Counted from the first letter of the stretch, positions 20,273-33,822 are shown. The stretch: DNA of 34,795 bases from Pelargonium nanum (GCA_036897485.1 JAYMTF010000506.1:1-34795); one strand, 5' to 3'. Program-made: numbers and translations. The notes: generated from the letters alone by a model not told the origin.

Positions 20273-23200
20273 TTAAGCACTAGAACTTGAAGGAAGATCA
20301 GTGACTTTCCCAACTGCAACTGTTTTACCTGCAGAGCAACGCAACCCACGTGAGCACGCATAACATAGTATAATGGCAGCACAAGGGCGACATCTGATTA
20401 TTACCTTCTGTGCGAAGTGTGAACCTTCCAAGTTGAGGAAAATCAGAGAACTTCTCAACGCAAATCAAGTTATTTACCTGTAGAGAACACTATCATCAGA
20501 CTCCAATATGTAACAAATGTAACAAGGTTTAGTTATTTAACACCAGTATTTCTCATGATAAAAAATTTGTATTGTCATATCTCATTGTATGTGTTTGAGG
20601 GTCGAGGGGTAAATGCGTTACTAACTATAACAGGATTATCTTGTACCAATTTTTCATCTTCTTTTCTGCCTAAACAAAATAGTGATCAATTCAATTAGAA
20701 TAGAAATAATGGACAAAGAAACAAACAAAACGACACATACTTAATTCAGACAAATTAGAAACTTGTCAGTTAGATAATGCTCTCACCACCTTCAAGCAGA
20801 ACAGGAATAATGGTAAAATCCAAAGACTAGGAACGCACTCATATACCAACAGATGAAGCATATTGTAAAGGTGCTTTGATAACATTGCATCCCTCAAAAC
20901 CTAATATTGTCCGATCCAAATATCTTATTACTTCAAAAACCTAAACCATTATCATTGAATGCTGCTCATGAAAGCATATCAGCAAACTAAAACCATAGTT
21001 TTCAACTTTTGCAATAAGCTCCATTGCAAGGGAACCTATTTCATCCAAAAACATCACTCGTGGAAAACATCTTCAAAGATGAAACCTTGTAAAGAAAATA
21101 TTTTTGGTGTTTTGAGTTTTGACATTTCAGGAGGAATAGTTACTCATTATATAATTACATTGTTATTTTTATTTTCATTCTTATTACATAGTAATTTGAA
21201 ATTGGAATTCTGATTTGACTCTAAAACACAAAAAATTAGGCTATATTTAATGTGAAGCGCGCCTCTATTGCACCTCACGTGCCTAACCCAAGTCGCCTCG
21301 CCTCAACTATTTTGAGGCTCCAAGGTGCGCCTCATGCCTCAGGCACGCCTCGATGGGCTTCTAAAAGAACTGGTTGTCGATATTTTCGGCGAAAAGTTGC
21401 TACTCTTTGTGTTTTTGAACATTATTACTTTATGGCAGCCGAGTAGGCTAGAAGTTGAAACGTTTACAAATAGGTTTTTTGAGTTTTTATTTCCTAGAAT
21501 AAGTTTCATAATAATTAATACAAGTGTTAACTAAAAAGCCCCAAAAGCGCGAGCTTCAGGGGGCTTCATTGAGGGGGTTGGGTTTTTCACAAAGCGAAGC
21601 CCAAAGGTGGGGCTTTGGGCTTAAGCGTGAAGTGCAGGGCTTGAGGCACGCTTTTCAAAACACTCCCTAGGACTATGTTTGGATTAAAGGAAATAATTGA
21701 TTATGATAGTTAAGATATACAATATCAGCAATTGAGAAATTTAATAAAATTGTATCAAGTAAAAATCTAATGGGAGTACCCTTGATGTTGTAACTGCTAC
21801 AAACTTGCAGCTATGTTTTTATCTATTATTTGAGCATGTATTTTAAGTAACATTCATATGTTGTAGAAAATATCGTAACAAATTAAAAAACGGTCATCAT
21901 TTATTCCAACTCATTCAAGCCCTGCGCTTCGCTCTTAAGCCTGAAGCCCCACTTTTAAGCTTCGCTTCGTGAAAAGTGCACCCCCTTCAATAAAGCCCCC
22001 TGAAGCCCGCGCTTTTCGGGCTTTTTAGTTAACACTCGTATTAATTATTATGAACTTTATTTTAGGAAATAAAAACCCAAACAACCTATCTATAAACCTT
22101 TCAACTTCTAACCTACACGGTGGCCATAAAGTTTTAACGTTCAAAAACACAAAAAGCAGCAACTTTACGCAGAAAATATTGACAACAACTACACATAGCT
22201 TGAAGCCTTGTTTTGTTTTTTTAGTCAATAGAGTTGAAACATTACTAGGTTATGATTTATGGTGTTATTTTATAATACTTTAATCATACTAACATAAATA
22301 TTTAAATGTATATTAATTTTTTTTTTTTAACGTGGCCTTCACGGTGAGCTTCGTGCTTAAGCCCCAGAGGACCTTTGCGCCTCAAGTGCGCTTTGCGATT
22401 TTTAAAACACTAAGTTTCATCTTTTTAGAACCAAACTGAAAACTAAAGTCACGCATGTGAATAATGAACCAGACTGAAAAAGTTACAATCTTGAACCAAA
22501 GCAGATTACTTACAAATTGAACACCAATTTCTTTTTTTTAAATCAACTACAAAAATAAAAATGGTAGAATTAAAAATTAAATACTAGTATGGACCAACTG
22601 TTCAAAATGAATTATAGCATAAAATAATAACAAATTTTAAGGAAATTTACAAAATTTAATTTAATTTAATTGTAGGGTTTGGAGCGGTCCAGACTTGACC
22701 AAATTTGACAACATCAATATTTAGATCGAGGATTGAACTGAATCTAACCAGTCCTGGTTAAAGTGTGACAGTACAATTTTTTGATCGAATTCAAAACCCA
22801 CCCCAACTATATTTTATTTGATCCTCAGTCAAATATTTTATTTCAGCTAACAATATATACTTTAAAAAAAATTCTTACTATAATATTTTTTTAATTTTCT
22901 AATTCATATTAAACTTTACCCAGCTCCTACAGGTAATTATGAAATATATACGAACGGAGAAATTAAGTGATTTTTATACCAATAAAGTCATGGAAAACAT
23001 TATAGGGGAAATTGTTTTCCATGAAACAAGCCAGTCTCAAACAACAATCTTCCAAAACCCTAACTCGCCTGTACTGATCAAGACAGCCCTGATTACCTAC
23101 CTTATCAGGGCTTCACAGTAAGTTTATCCAATATGATAAATTCATATTTACTGCATAAGCAGAAATTTCTTTTGAGAAGCTTACACAGTATGAATCAACT

Positions 23201-26200
23201 AACCAACCATTATAAAACTATAGAAAATGTAAGAGCTCGGTATTGTTTAGACACATATACCTGAACGCGACATACGACAATAGCACCATTCTTCACAAAG
23301 AGAACCTTCTTTTTCATTGGCTTCTTTGTCTTTAGATCAATTTGTTGTAGCAGCTCAACAATCTCACATTCCTCAACAACGGCATGAATGTGCAAAACAG
23401 CCTTATAGCCGGCGGTAAAAATAGCCTAAACCAGAAGCAATATTCAGTGTGCTTCAGATTAGTGATTATGGATTTATCTGCTATATATATGTATATATAT
23501 TAGAAGTTGCAATGATAAGCGTACATTGTCCAGCAACTCAAGGATTTGTAGTTGCGCAATAAACTCTGTGCCAGATGCTATTGGTTTTGCTGCATTACAA
23601 AAAGCAAATTATAATTCAAAAAATATATATATAAAAATGTAATAGTTACACAAGGATTTATCACACAGGCAGTGGACTTCATAGTATGACATGCAAGCTT
23701 TAGCTTGTGCTGCGTATGTCACTTTACACAACCCTGAATTTGGGACTCAGAGCACCGGATTTAAAATGGTGCGTCACGTACTGAGATCAAAAACCAGAAT
23801 TATACCTAGTCTGTTTGAAGTTAGGTGTGCCAACAGCAGCATACACAATGAGTGGGTTACAAGCTCAATTCAAATACTGAGTAATACACAGGACTCTACA
23901 GTTTCATATAGGTTGTTGAGTGAATGTGATTTCCTTAGTTTCCAAAGCATGAATTCTCAGACAATTGTTGAACCAGGGTTATTTACATCCCCCCCACACA
24001 TCCAAAGAGAGAATCCAACATCCAAACATCACATCACTGGCAAGATCAACCCTTAGAAATCCATAATTTTCTGCTACAAAATATCTATTCAATAGGAAGG
24101 AATCTGCACAAATCATTTCACTCACTTGGGCGCAGTTTGATGAACCTTGCACATTGTAGTTGAAAACTTATGGAAACTTAGCATCTTGAAAAGAAATGTT
24201 CAAATAAGATCACGGCCTATTTTCGTAAATAAGTGAATCCCTTCCCTATACAAAATCTTTCTATCATCTATGATGAACTAAAAGAAGACATAACCCAAGT
24301 CTACTAGGACAATGCAACCTATCATTTTATATATATATATATATATATAAAAACGAGAGGTGCAATGCAGTTCATAAAAAGTAAAAGGATGATATATCAC
24401 AAGGATTAAAAGAATTAGTGTTGCATAATTGAATACAACATACCAATACTTGACAAGACAAATCCTGATAATATGTCCTCTTCTTCGATCCCAGATAACC
24501 TAACCCTCACATTTTCACCAGGTCCAGCACGTTTAACTTTACTCTCATCACAGTATACAGCAAGAACTTTCACATGAGCCTGCAAATCAATGCGTAAAAT
24601 CCTCAGTGGATTACAAATAACAGACAGAAATTCTAACAGACAAAAAGAGTTGCAATAATTAACATCTTTTTAAATAAACACCTTATTTGGCATGACCATC
24701 AAGGAATCACCCTCACGAACGCTACCAGATTCTACCTTACCCATAACAACAGTGCCCATATCTTTGAATTTGTCAATAATGGGCATCCTGAAAGTTAAAA
24801 ATATAGCATCAAATGAATCATATAGAACATGCCAGTCATACATTCAAAAATAATAAGAGAATATTTCTTCAGAATCCAGTGACAGAGATAGTTTTATATG
24901 AACAGCAAATGAAACTTTACTATATTAAGGAATATGCCTCCTAAACCAAAGCATTCCTCTTGTTGCCAACGTATCAGGGAAAAGTTTTAAACTCGTTATA
25001 GAAGTTGTAAAGTAAGCCCACATTAATTCATTTTTCTAGGAAACGAGATGTTGAAACAAACATAACAATCTGTATTTGTCCACTCACATAGGGCTGGGAG
25101 CCATTAAGAAAAATGGCACTGCAATTTGTTGTGTCAATTTATTTGAACAAACAGATAATAAGATAAACAAAATTTCATGAAGATTTATTAGGAACAACAG
25201 CAAAATTACTCCTAGATCCTACATTTCATGTCACACATTATAACAAATAGCTGCCAGCTTTAACATAAATTTACAGAAAGGAACCATTGCATCAAAACTT
25301 GGAGATCTGCAATATTGAAACAATCATATATATACATGACAAGTCAATAATTCACAACTGTATCCAAATAAATCAAAATAGAAGGCATACATAAATAATA
25401 GATACTGATGCAATTATGAAGAGAACTAAACAGCAATAGTAACTTAGACTTGTGCTTGATGAATTCAAAATGAATTCCTATACAGTGACGTGGGACCTAT
25501 TTGGAATCTCTCATAATCAATCCTAAGTTGAACAAGGCCTTACTTAACATAGCAGCGGGCCAAGATGCTCCTTATTGCGGATCTATTCAAGTATGTTGGA
25601 ATTTTCACAAACAGCGGAGGGCTCAACTAAGCTATGTTCATTATTTAGTTGATCAGTGTGCATTTCCATATATATGAATCTTACTCATGTATCAGAAGTT
25701 CCAGCAACCAACATGATGGTATGGTAGTCGGTCATAGTGGATAATAGTTGCATCATAGCTTATGTAACAAAGTGATTGGTTAGGACACCATAGATAATTA
25801 GATATGATTGCCTGCATTTATATACTTTTTAACTAGCTTCTGTGAGATGCCTGATATCAGACATGGAACCCTTCACTTAACACTCAAAAGCCTAATTTCT
25901 TTCCCAAAAATTCTTGAACTAGCTCATTAAAGTCTAATCACACAAATATTAATCTTATACCAATGATATAAATGCTCTGCATCACCACATAATGAACACT
26001 TTCATAAAAGCGCCCACTTAAAAGTAAACCTAATAGAACTAAGACAACAACATACCTTTGCTAAAAAAAAGACAATAACATACCTAAATGGACCTTTAGG
26101 ATCCCTGGGAGGAACTTCAATACCATCAAGGGCTTCAAAAAGGCAAGGACCATTCCACCATGAACAGACACTTTTTTCCACCCTTGTTTTCATGTTTGAA

Positions 26201-29200
26201 CCAACCAGACCGGATATTGGGAGGAACTGAACATCTGCAAGTTGAAATAGAAATAAATGCACTTAGCACAACTACATATCCATTACTTAAACATGCTTAC
26301 TACTTTCAAAGCTTTCATCAATCTTACTACAAGAGCATATGTAATTATAAAATAAAAACTTAGATGATTTATACAAAAACGATTTGAGTCATTCCTCTAA
26401 ATCCAATCCCAAACCTACTCTTCATTCTTAGCATCTTCACATAGGATTTTTCAACGTCTTCTTTTCTTTGCCAATACCTAGACTACAGCATTTTTTCTGT
26501 AGTATCCATTAAAATAAAAACTTAGAAAAGTACCAGATAGGCGTAACCCTGAATGCATATTTTGTTCCAAAAAGCTATCATACCATCTATTTATCCCATA
26601 ACAGTACGACAGTTGCTATGATCAAGGGCTAGCAAGACAAACAGTCTGCCACTCTGCCTATGTGTATTAGAAACATTTTATTATTTGCCCCTGGATGAAA
26701 TCTATCAGCAGCACTTACTAGTTCCAGGCATATTTCCAAATTGCTAAGTTCCAATACGGATATATATAATAAAACATCATTCAGATTGGATATTCTGACA
26801 GCTCAAGATTACCGATGCACTATTAATATAGTCCATTAAAAATAATTCAGAACTTACTTAGTAAGTTATTTCTCAATCGAATGAGCGAAAAACACCCATT
26901 TATCATCCAAAAATAGAACTTATTTGTCACAATCCTATAATAAATCAAGTGAACAGCAGAGATGCTGAGAGGCAGTGAAGTAATGAACTCCATTTCATAT
27001 ATAGAAATAAAATGGGTATCGGTCAACTAATATAAAAGTTATATAAGTTGCACCCAATACTATGACGTTCTGAGTTAGAACTCAAAAACCCTAAAATCAT
27101 CATCATCTTTCTCTCTCTCTCTCTCCTCCTCCTTTCCTCATCCAGCATTCCAGCCATCAGCAAACTACTTTTCACGTCTCCGCCCATTCGTCCGGCAACA
27201 TTATGTTCTCCATGGATTTGAAATGATAATGATACTAATTTCATTCTACATATGCTCTGTGACAAGTTCACCATGGATTGAAATGATAATGATACTTCAT
27301 TATTTATTGTGGGGCCAACAACCAAGTAGAAAATGAGACTAACTATCTGAAGATGAAAGCACAAGGTGGCTTCCATGACTTTTTGGCGGGTTCTCATGAT
27401 GGTTCTGACCATGAAGCATATGGTGGCAATTGAGAGCAGCTAGTAGTGGCAATCCGTGCCAACAGTATGGAAGATAGAGACAGGAAGAGAACTAGACTTC
27501 TAGGGTTTTTTGGGTACTAGTCAAAACAACGTAGTTGAGTGTTCACTTACTTAAAACTATGTAGTTTTGTATGCAACTAATATAACTCTTATATCAGTTA
27601 ATTGATACCCATTTTACTCATACATATTACTTAGAGAGAGAGAGAGAGAATTAGAACAGTAGGACTTCCTTTGATTTAATCAGTAAGACACTCATTAGCT
27701 CTCAAATTTTGCATCGTGGTAACAATGCAGAAAAATATCCCCAAAGCCTAATACTAGTAATTTTTTAGAGTCAAACTACAAATACCTTTCTTCACATTGT
27801 AGCCAGAAGACCTGAGGAATGGTACCATCTTTGACTCAATTTCATCATACCTGAGCCAAATTAAGCATGAAAAAATGAGTTATGTTTGCATTACACATGC
27901 CTCTGTGTGTGGGTGTGTTTGTGTGAGGGAGAGTGAGAGATGGACCTTTCTTTTGACCATTTCACAGTAGGATCATCCATTTTATTTACAACAACAAGCA
28001 GCTTAGAGACACCCAAGGTCTTGGCAAGCTGTACATGCTCCCGAGTCTGTCCACCCTTCTCATAACCAGTTTCGAATTCACCTTTTCGGGCAGAAATAAC
28101 CTAACAGAGAGGGGAGTCGAAAGTGAAGTCCATGAAACTTGCCAGATTAAGATTACACCAGAGAGATAACTTACCAGTACACCTATATCAGCCTGAGATG
28201 CACCACTGATCATATTGGGAACATAACTTTTATGCCCCTGAATAATCAACAGAAGAGATTGAGTATGATTCTCAAAAACAATGTATAACAAAAAAAAATT
28301 AATAAATAAAATAACAGAAACAGGAAAGTCATAACATATTCATACAAGGCAAATCCTGCAAAAGCATTTCATCATATGCCTCTGGAATGCAAATATAAGT
28401 AAATAAATGGCTAGATGTCCAGGAGCACACAAGCTCTAGTCTTTAATACATGTGCGAGAGAGAGAGAAAGAGAGATGACAAATTAGATCGGCAATTAATG
28501 ACATGGCTGAAGGTGCAAAAAAACAATATGCAAAAGCCTCTTCATCCAGATTTTCAAGTAATCTAAATAGAAAATATTAATTAAACTAACTGCTCTAGCC
28601 ATTTAGCCACTGTAGATGACTTACATTAAAGATAACAGCAATATTAAAAAGAAATCTCACCGGTGCATCCAAAATGGTAAATCTCGTCGTCTCTGTTTCA
28701 AAATATGCTCTTCCAACTTCCACAGTTTTCCCCTATAGTTAGCAGTACAATTTGCTAAATTAGTAAATGATTACATGAGACTCTTCTCAGTAGACGTAAT
28801 ATCAGTCTGGCAAGTTGTGAAGTTAATCAATAGATTGAAAAATACCTTGACTCTCTCCTCTTCATTGGTGTCCATAATATATGCCATATACCTAGCACAG
28901 AGAGATTATCTGAGGCTAACTAAGATAGTATATAATTCAAGCACTACGAAATGATTTCATGGTATACAAAATATTCAGGAAAAATAACATGCCCTAAGTG
29001 TGAAAAGCTAACAACCGCAGGAATACACTTTATTCTTTAAAATTATGAAGTATTAAGAGAAAATACCAAGATTAATGTTAATCATGGAACAATAATGCAG
29101 AGGATGGGGTTATCAATGATAATTAAAGTTTTGCCATTGCCTCTAGAAATTATTAAGACATCATGATGAGCAACTTAGCCCAAGAGCAAAACAAAAAAGC

Positions 29201-32200
29201 AAGTCTGATCATCAAGGCTTGGTAGACAATTTAGTTTAGCTCATACATTGACCTTGCTGTCACAGAAATCAGATCATTTTTTTATCCACCTACTCATTTT
29301 CTGGAATGACCTAATGACGAATGCTAAAATTAACACAAAAGATGTCTTGGCAAAAGGATTCAGTGTCAGCATGCTATTAAACAAAAATCATCCAACCGAA
29401 AGCAGAAAACATCATGATATAATGTATACTTTTATAATGGCTTAGATTCACCAACCCACAACTGTTTGGAAAACCTATGAACATAGATACTATCTGACCC
29501 TATCCATGTTCATTATAATTTGGAAAAGTAACAAAATAATTCAACAGTATATAACAAGCCAAATTAGATACTAAAATTAGACCTCATCTCACCAGCTTTC
29601 TCTACTCTTATCCTTCGCTTCCTTCTCATATTTTTGGATGGTACGATCATCAACCTGACCACTTAAGAAAAGTATCTGACCTCCAGTGGTAGACTTACCA
29701 GCATCTGCAACCCATCCATAGAAAACAGATAATATGTGACAAATGAAAGCAGGACATGTAGTCATACATAAGAGACCACAAAACCAAAATCTTTCTGGCT
29801 AATTCATTTAGCACCAGAGAACCAAGAATAGTTACAACGAAAACATAAACTGAACAAGACAGATAATGTTTTAAGGAACTACTTGAATAAGGCCAAGAAA
29901 ATGAATCCTTACATAAAGAGCAAATAAAAGCTCTTTTGCAGTTAATAGAAAAGAAATTTCCATAGACAAGGTCCTTGATCTATAGAACCTGAGGCAAAGA
30001 ACCAGGGTCCACTAACCCAGAGATAAACAAATATGCCCACTTAGCTCTATCTCAAGGAATAAAGGAGATAAACTAAGACATACTTGAGTATTAATTACAT
30101 AAAAACAGTATCAAGATACTACTAAAATAAATTGAGATTCCTTTTTCTTCCCACTGCTACTTGGTTAGATATGCAGTATCCATGTGAAGCCTGCTACAAG
30201 GATCTAGCCTAAATTGACATAAAGAGACCCAGTCAAAACAAAATCAAACAAAAGTAACCACTTTTTTCACTGTATTTTTTTTTTACCACACAACTCATTC
30301 CGGTAGAAGAAGGCCCTCATTTTTTTTCCCATTACATTTCCTATCTTATAGTCTTCTTCATCGTAATCTCTTCAGAGCAAACATGCGAGATAGTTAACCT
30401 GAACCCTCAAAACAACATTTAAGGGTTCATCAACTCTTGCACAATATCTAATTTTTGTATTCATGAAAACAACACAATAGAACTCAGTCGAACCTCTATA
30501 GGTATATCAATCAAAAACTGTCACCTCACTGGAATTCTAAACAAACCAAGTTGAACTTATTCTTATATCTCTCTCAACCCACATACTCCACATCCACTAA
30601 ATATATGTTCTGTATTTACTAGGTGGGTGGGTCACATGATTCCCTCACTCTATCATATGCCTCTCCACTTTGAAGAGACTAAATATGGCAAATATTTTGC
30701 AATCCAAAAATAAATTTTCATATATAAACTCCCTCAGATCTCACAGCTACAACAAAATCCCAACCCCCCCACCCAAAAAAAAAAAAGAGGGCAAAGGAAA
30801 TAATATAGATGCCAGAAAAAATCATCACTAATCAACACAACCAGATATGTCAAGTCTAGAATTGCACATGATACACCAAACCACAAAGATAAGATGCACA
30901 AGCCTAAATGACTTCTGGAATCACTAATGGAAAGTAAACATACAAGCATATCCCATGAGGCAAGCAAAAAAAAAATTGTAAATCAACCTACCAACATGGC
31001 CAATGAATACAACATTCAAGTGCCGCTTCTCATTCTTATCTTCTTCCATCTCATCTGCTGCAGCTTCAGCCATGGGAGCAGTGCTTTCCTTGTCTTTCAC
31101 TAAACATCAAGGACAAGAAATCAATCCAATATACAACTCTAAGACCAGAAATTAACACAACATACAAATCAAAGACCACAAACCAAATACAATATATGAA
31201 TCCAAAACAAGAAATCAATAAAATATACAAATAAATCCTTATGAGAAAAGGAATCAAACAACATGCAAATATATACCACCATAAAATCTATAAAAAAAAA
31301 TGCCCTGCAAGAAGCTGGAGACAAGTGGTAGTATTAGCAAAGTACCTTTTGGCTCGGCCTGGACCGGTTGAACCTCGACCTTCATATCTGAAACCATCCA
31401 GGTAAAATTCTTGAACTCATATATTCTCATTCACATATTACATATATCATATGAGAGATATAAATGAATCTCAACAAGAAATCAATACAATATACAAATA
31501 AATCCAAAACCATGAGAAAAGAAATTAAACATGCGAATATATACCACCAGCAAATAAAAACTGCCCTACAAGAAGCTAGAAACAAGTGATAGTATTAGCA
31601 CAGCACCTTTCGGCTCAGCCTGGGCCGGTTGAACCTCATCCTTCATATCTGAAACCATCCAAGGTTAAATTCTTGAAATCGTATATTCTTATTCACATAA
31701 TACAGATATCATATGACAAAAATAAATCAATCTCAACTAGAGATACAAAAATCACGACGACCAACTGCTCCCTAGAATTTTCAGCAGCAGATTAAGAGAC
31801 TCAATACTGCAAGTAGTGATACAATTTTAACAAAGGCATCCATGAATAGAAGATCCAAATTTTAATACTTCACCCCAACAGCTATAAGCTACAGGATAGC
31901 ATCGGAGCCATAAAAAATAATTTCTACCTCCTTCCTTGTATAGGAACTCCAAACATGTGGAATGTAACAAAACAAATTTGGCGCTAGTAATATAAGACAA
32001 GCAGTGCACGTTTACTGTTTACATTAAGTTTAAAAGTAACCACTAACTATATGATAGATAAAAATCCATCGAAAAGTCAAAGTCATCAGAATAATATTTA
32101 ATAGGAACCTCAATATTTTGTCAAATAACAATGGGTCTGTGTGTGTGCAAAACAAAAAAAAAACATCCTAAACAGTATACTACTGCTAAGAGATGAAACA

Positions 32201-33822
32201 GTTATACTTGTACTATCATGAAATATATATCCCATGTATCCCACTTTGCTTGTCTACTATACTAAAATTAGATGTCCCACTTTAAGCGACCACTTTCTTA
32301 TTTGGTATGAGAATTAGCCTTGGATTGCCAACAGTAGCATTTAAATTAGTTAGTTACAAAAACTTGAACTTGTTGCATATATGGCTAATGAAAAGAGTAC
32401 AAGTAAAATATAAATAAAAAAACTTAATATTTACAAACAGTCAAATAGAACAGTAAAAATCTTAAGCACCAATTCGAACATGTGAGTATGTGACACGATT
32501 TGGTTTCGGACACACAATTCGTCATTTTAGAAAAACTGTGACACGATACGTCGAGGCATGTGCATTTTTTAATTGAAATACATATATTAGATGTAATAAA
32601 TAAAGTGAACGTTTCTTCATATATAATTCTAAGTATTGACCAAATAAACGAGAATCCTACCTAAAATCAAACATAACAACCCAATTATCAAAAATTCTAT
32701 CTATTACTATATAATGAAACTGTAAGTATAGGGCTTACTGAAGTTGAGATGAGATTATGTTCTACAACCTAGTATGAAGTTATAAATAGTACAATTTTAC
32801 AAATCATATATTCTAGCATATCTGAGAACGTATCCTTTTGTATCCAATGGCTTATTGACTCCTTTATATTCTTTTTCATGTCAATACGTAAATAACCGTA
32901 TTCCATATGTATTTTATGTGTATGTGTATTCGTATTCTATATGTATGCAATTCAAATACCCAAAATCATAGCATTACATTCACCAAAATAAACAATGATT
33001 GCTAACATAATATATTTTCTACCGAGTAGTTCTACAAACCTTCCTCCATCTTATCCCATTTTTCGCTTTCTTCTAGCTTTGCATCCTCTTGGTTAACCAC
33101 CCCATTATTATTGTCTGGTAAAATCCAATCACAACATTCACATAAATGATTCAAGAGAATAGCAAAAAGTTCATCCTCATATATAACTATTAAATAATTT
33201 AACTATCAACATTCTTGTAACAATACCTGCTGAATCAAGTTGTAAAGCACGGATGTCCTCCTCAATATCTATCATCAAAAACAATTTAAATGTGTCACCT
33301 CCAATCATTCTTAATACATTTTAGAGTCCCAACATAAACTCCATTTTGGAGGGCAATCAAATTAAGATGAATGATAAATTCATACATCAATATGGTTAGT
33401 TTCACAAAACAGCACAGACATACAAAATTCAAAGTTCATATCCTATATAAGAGTCCATGATTTTTAGCAATGAAACAGAGCTCGAGATTAATTTGACTCA
33501 CATACTACATGCAAGGGTAAACCAAACACATTTATAGTGAACTGTATTTTAAAAATGCTAATTTCAGTCTCAAATTATATTTTTTTAGAAAAACATTCTT
33601 TACCTAATCAAAATCTAACAAATAAATATATAAATCACAGTACATAAAGAATCAAAACCCAAACTTCCTTTCCACCTCTTCCCCAAAAGAAATAAAACAG
33701 TAATTTAACCTAGATATCAGATTCAATGAAATCTACCAGAACTTAATCCAGAAACCATTAATCAGAACTAATGACTGAAACCTAAAGATAAATAAGTGAG
33801 ATAGAGTGGCCTGCATACCCAT
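20273..33822 (-). CDS. ERF3: Eukaryotic peptide chain release factor GTP-binding subunit eRF3
   Basis: Nineteen minus-strand coding exons keep phase throughout and give 525 aa: 33822-33819, 33268-33227, 33114-33040, 31648-31607, 31387-31346, 31099-30992, 29704-29593, 28891-28846, 28732-28661, 28237-28175, 28100-27946, 27850-27786, 26234-26084, 24787-24682, 24579-24444, 23589-23525, 23425-23261, 20477-20405, 20328-20273. The protein opens [15 protein letters not shown] and has an acidic, low-complexity N region to about residue 93. The GTPase domain follows, with GHVDAGKST (102-110), DAPGH (179-183) and NKMD (241-244). Domain 2 starts at [15 protein letters not shown] (326). Domain 3 includes [20 protein letters not shown], and the protein ends [20 protein letters not shown] plus SSA. 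With eRF1 it drives GTP-dependent polypeptide release at stop codons in the cytosol. Length matches plant eRF3 (about 530 aa). The start codon sits in an exon with only four coding bases, and a 42-bp exon is duplicated. Confidence 0.96.
21249..21664 (+). repeat. GC-tailed dispersed repeat, copy 1 (in eRF3 intron)
   Basis: The ends are rich in GCGCCTC, AAGCG and AAGCCC motifs: left GAAGCGCGCCTC near 21253-21264, right GAGGCACGCTTTTCAAAACACT ending at 21664. They form imperfect inverted termini around an AT-rich core. The core (about 21375-21560) closely matches, in inverted orientation, part of 21960-22210. It lies in the 2,783-bp intron between eRF3 exons at 23261 and 20477. It is probably a non-autonomous DNA element. 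Short open frames in the core ([12 protein letters not shown] type) occur in both copies, so they are shared by descent and not evidence of a gene. Confidence 0.7.
21915..22411 (-). repeat. GC-tailed dispersed repeat, copy 2, inverted relative to copy 1
   Basis: It begins near CATTCAAGCCCTGCGCTTCG and ends TTTTTAAAACACT at about 22411. Read on the minus strand, its core (GTTGTCAATATTTTCTGCGT onward, about 22190-21960) follows the core of copy 1 with scattered differences, including the shared TTAATACNAGTGTTAACTAAAAAGCCC edge. The boundaries are approximate. Confidence 0.7.
24788..26083 (-). other. eRF3 intron (1,296 bp), no insert recognised
   Basis: AT-rich intron with conventional GT-AG ends. 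Next to its donor, the string ACAATAACATACCT (26072-26085) is nearly repeated at ACAACAACATACCT (26045-26058), a short tandem duplication that copies the splice donor itself. Confidence 0.6.
27009..27615. mobile_element. TIR element (about 607 bp) in eRF3 intron
   Basis: The left end AAAATGGGTATCGGTCAACT and onward (27009-27052) is an inverted repeat of the right end (27572-27615), with about 38 of 44 positions matching by eye. The shared inner edge is AGTTATAT.AGTTGCA. The interior has no transposase; it holds a TC-rich tract (27112-27125) and a short duplication of CATGGATT.GAAATGATAATGATACT at about 27212 and 27273. It is intronic (intron 26235-27785) and could be a MITE or short MULE. The target duplication is not clear. 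Confidence 0.65.
29705..30991 (-). other. eRF3 intron (1,287 bp), no insert recognised
   Basis: AT-rich intron splitting the P-loop codons (GHV | DAGKST). I see no repeat or gene in it apart from an A-run and C-run near 30764-30786. Confidence 0.6.
31200..31745 (-). repeat. Tandem duplication of an eRF3 coding exon with flanking intron (about 261-bp period)
   Basis: Coding exons 31648-31607 and 31387-31346 are both 42 bp, differ at five positions and translate as [14 protein letters not shown] and [14 protein letters not shown]. The similarity extends into both flanking introns (shared AATATATACCACC, AGAAGCT.GA.ACAAGTG.TAG and TATCTGAAACCATCCA strings), so whole genomic units of about 261 bp were duplicated. 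Both copies have intact GT-AG sites and symmetric phase, so each can be included or skipped without a frameshift. Confidence 0.9.
31649..33039 (-). other. eRF3 intron (1,391 bp), no insert recognised
   Basis: AT-rich intron between the N-terminal coding exons. The CACGAT-rich stretch at 32495-32560 resembles the decayed repeat upstream of VPS28, but too weakly to call. Confidence 0.5.

Noticed and set aside
21325..22228. Two similar small proteins ([12 protein letters not shown] type) as a possible gene family
   Set aside because: The similarity comes from two inverted copies of the same dispersed repeat. Frames are short, lie in an eRF3 intron and have no start or splice support shared between copies.
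23691..24056. 121-codon plus-strand frame within eRF3
   Set aside because: It lies antisense in the intron between exons at 24444 and 23589, shows no family motif and has no promoter. Chance frame.
27023..27412. 129-codon minus-strand frame
   Set aside because: It falls inside the 607-bp TIR element in an eRF3 intron and includes a translated TC microsatellite.
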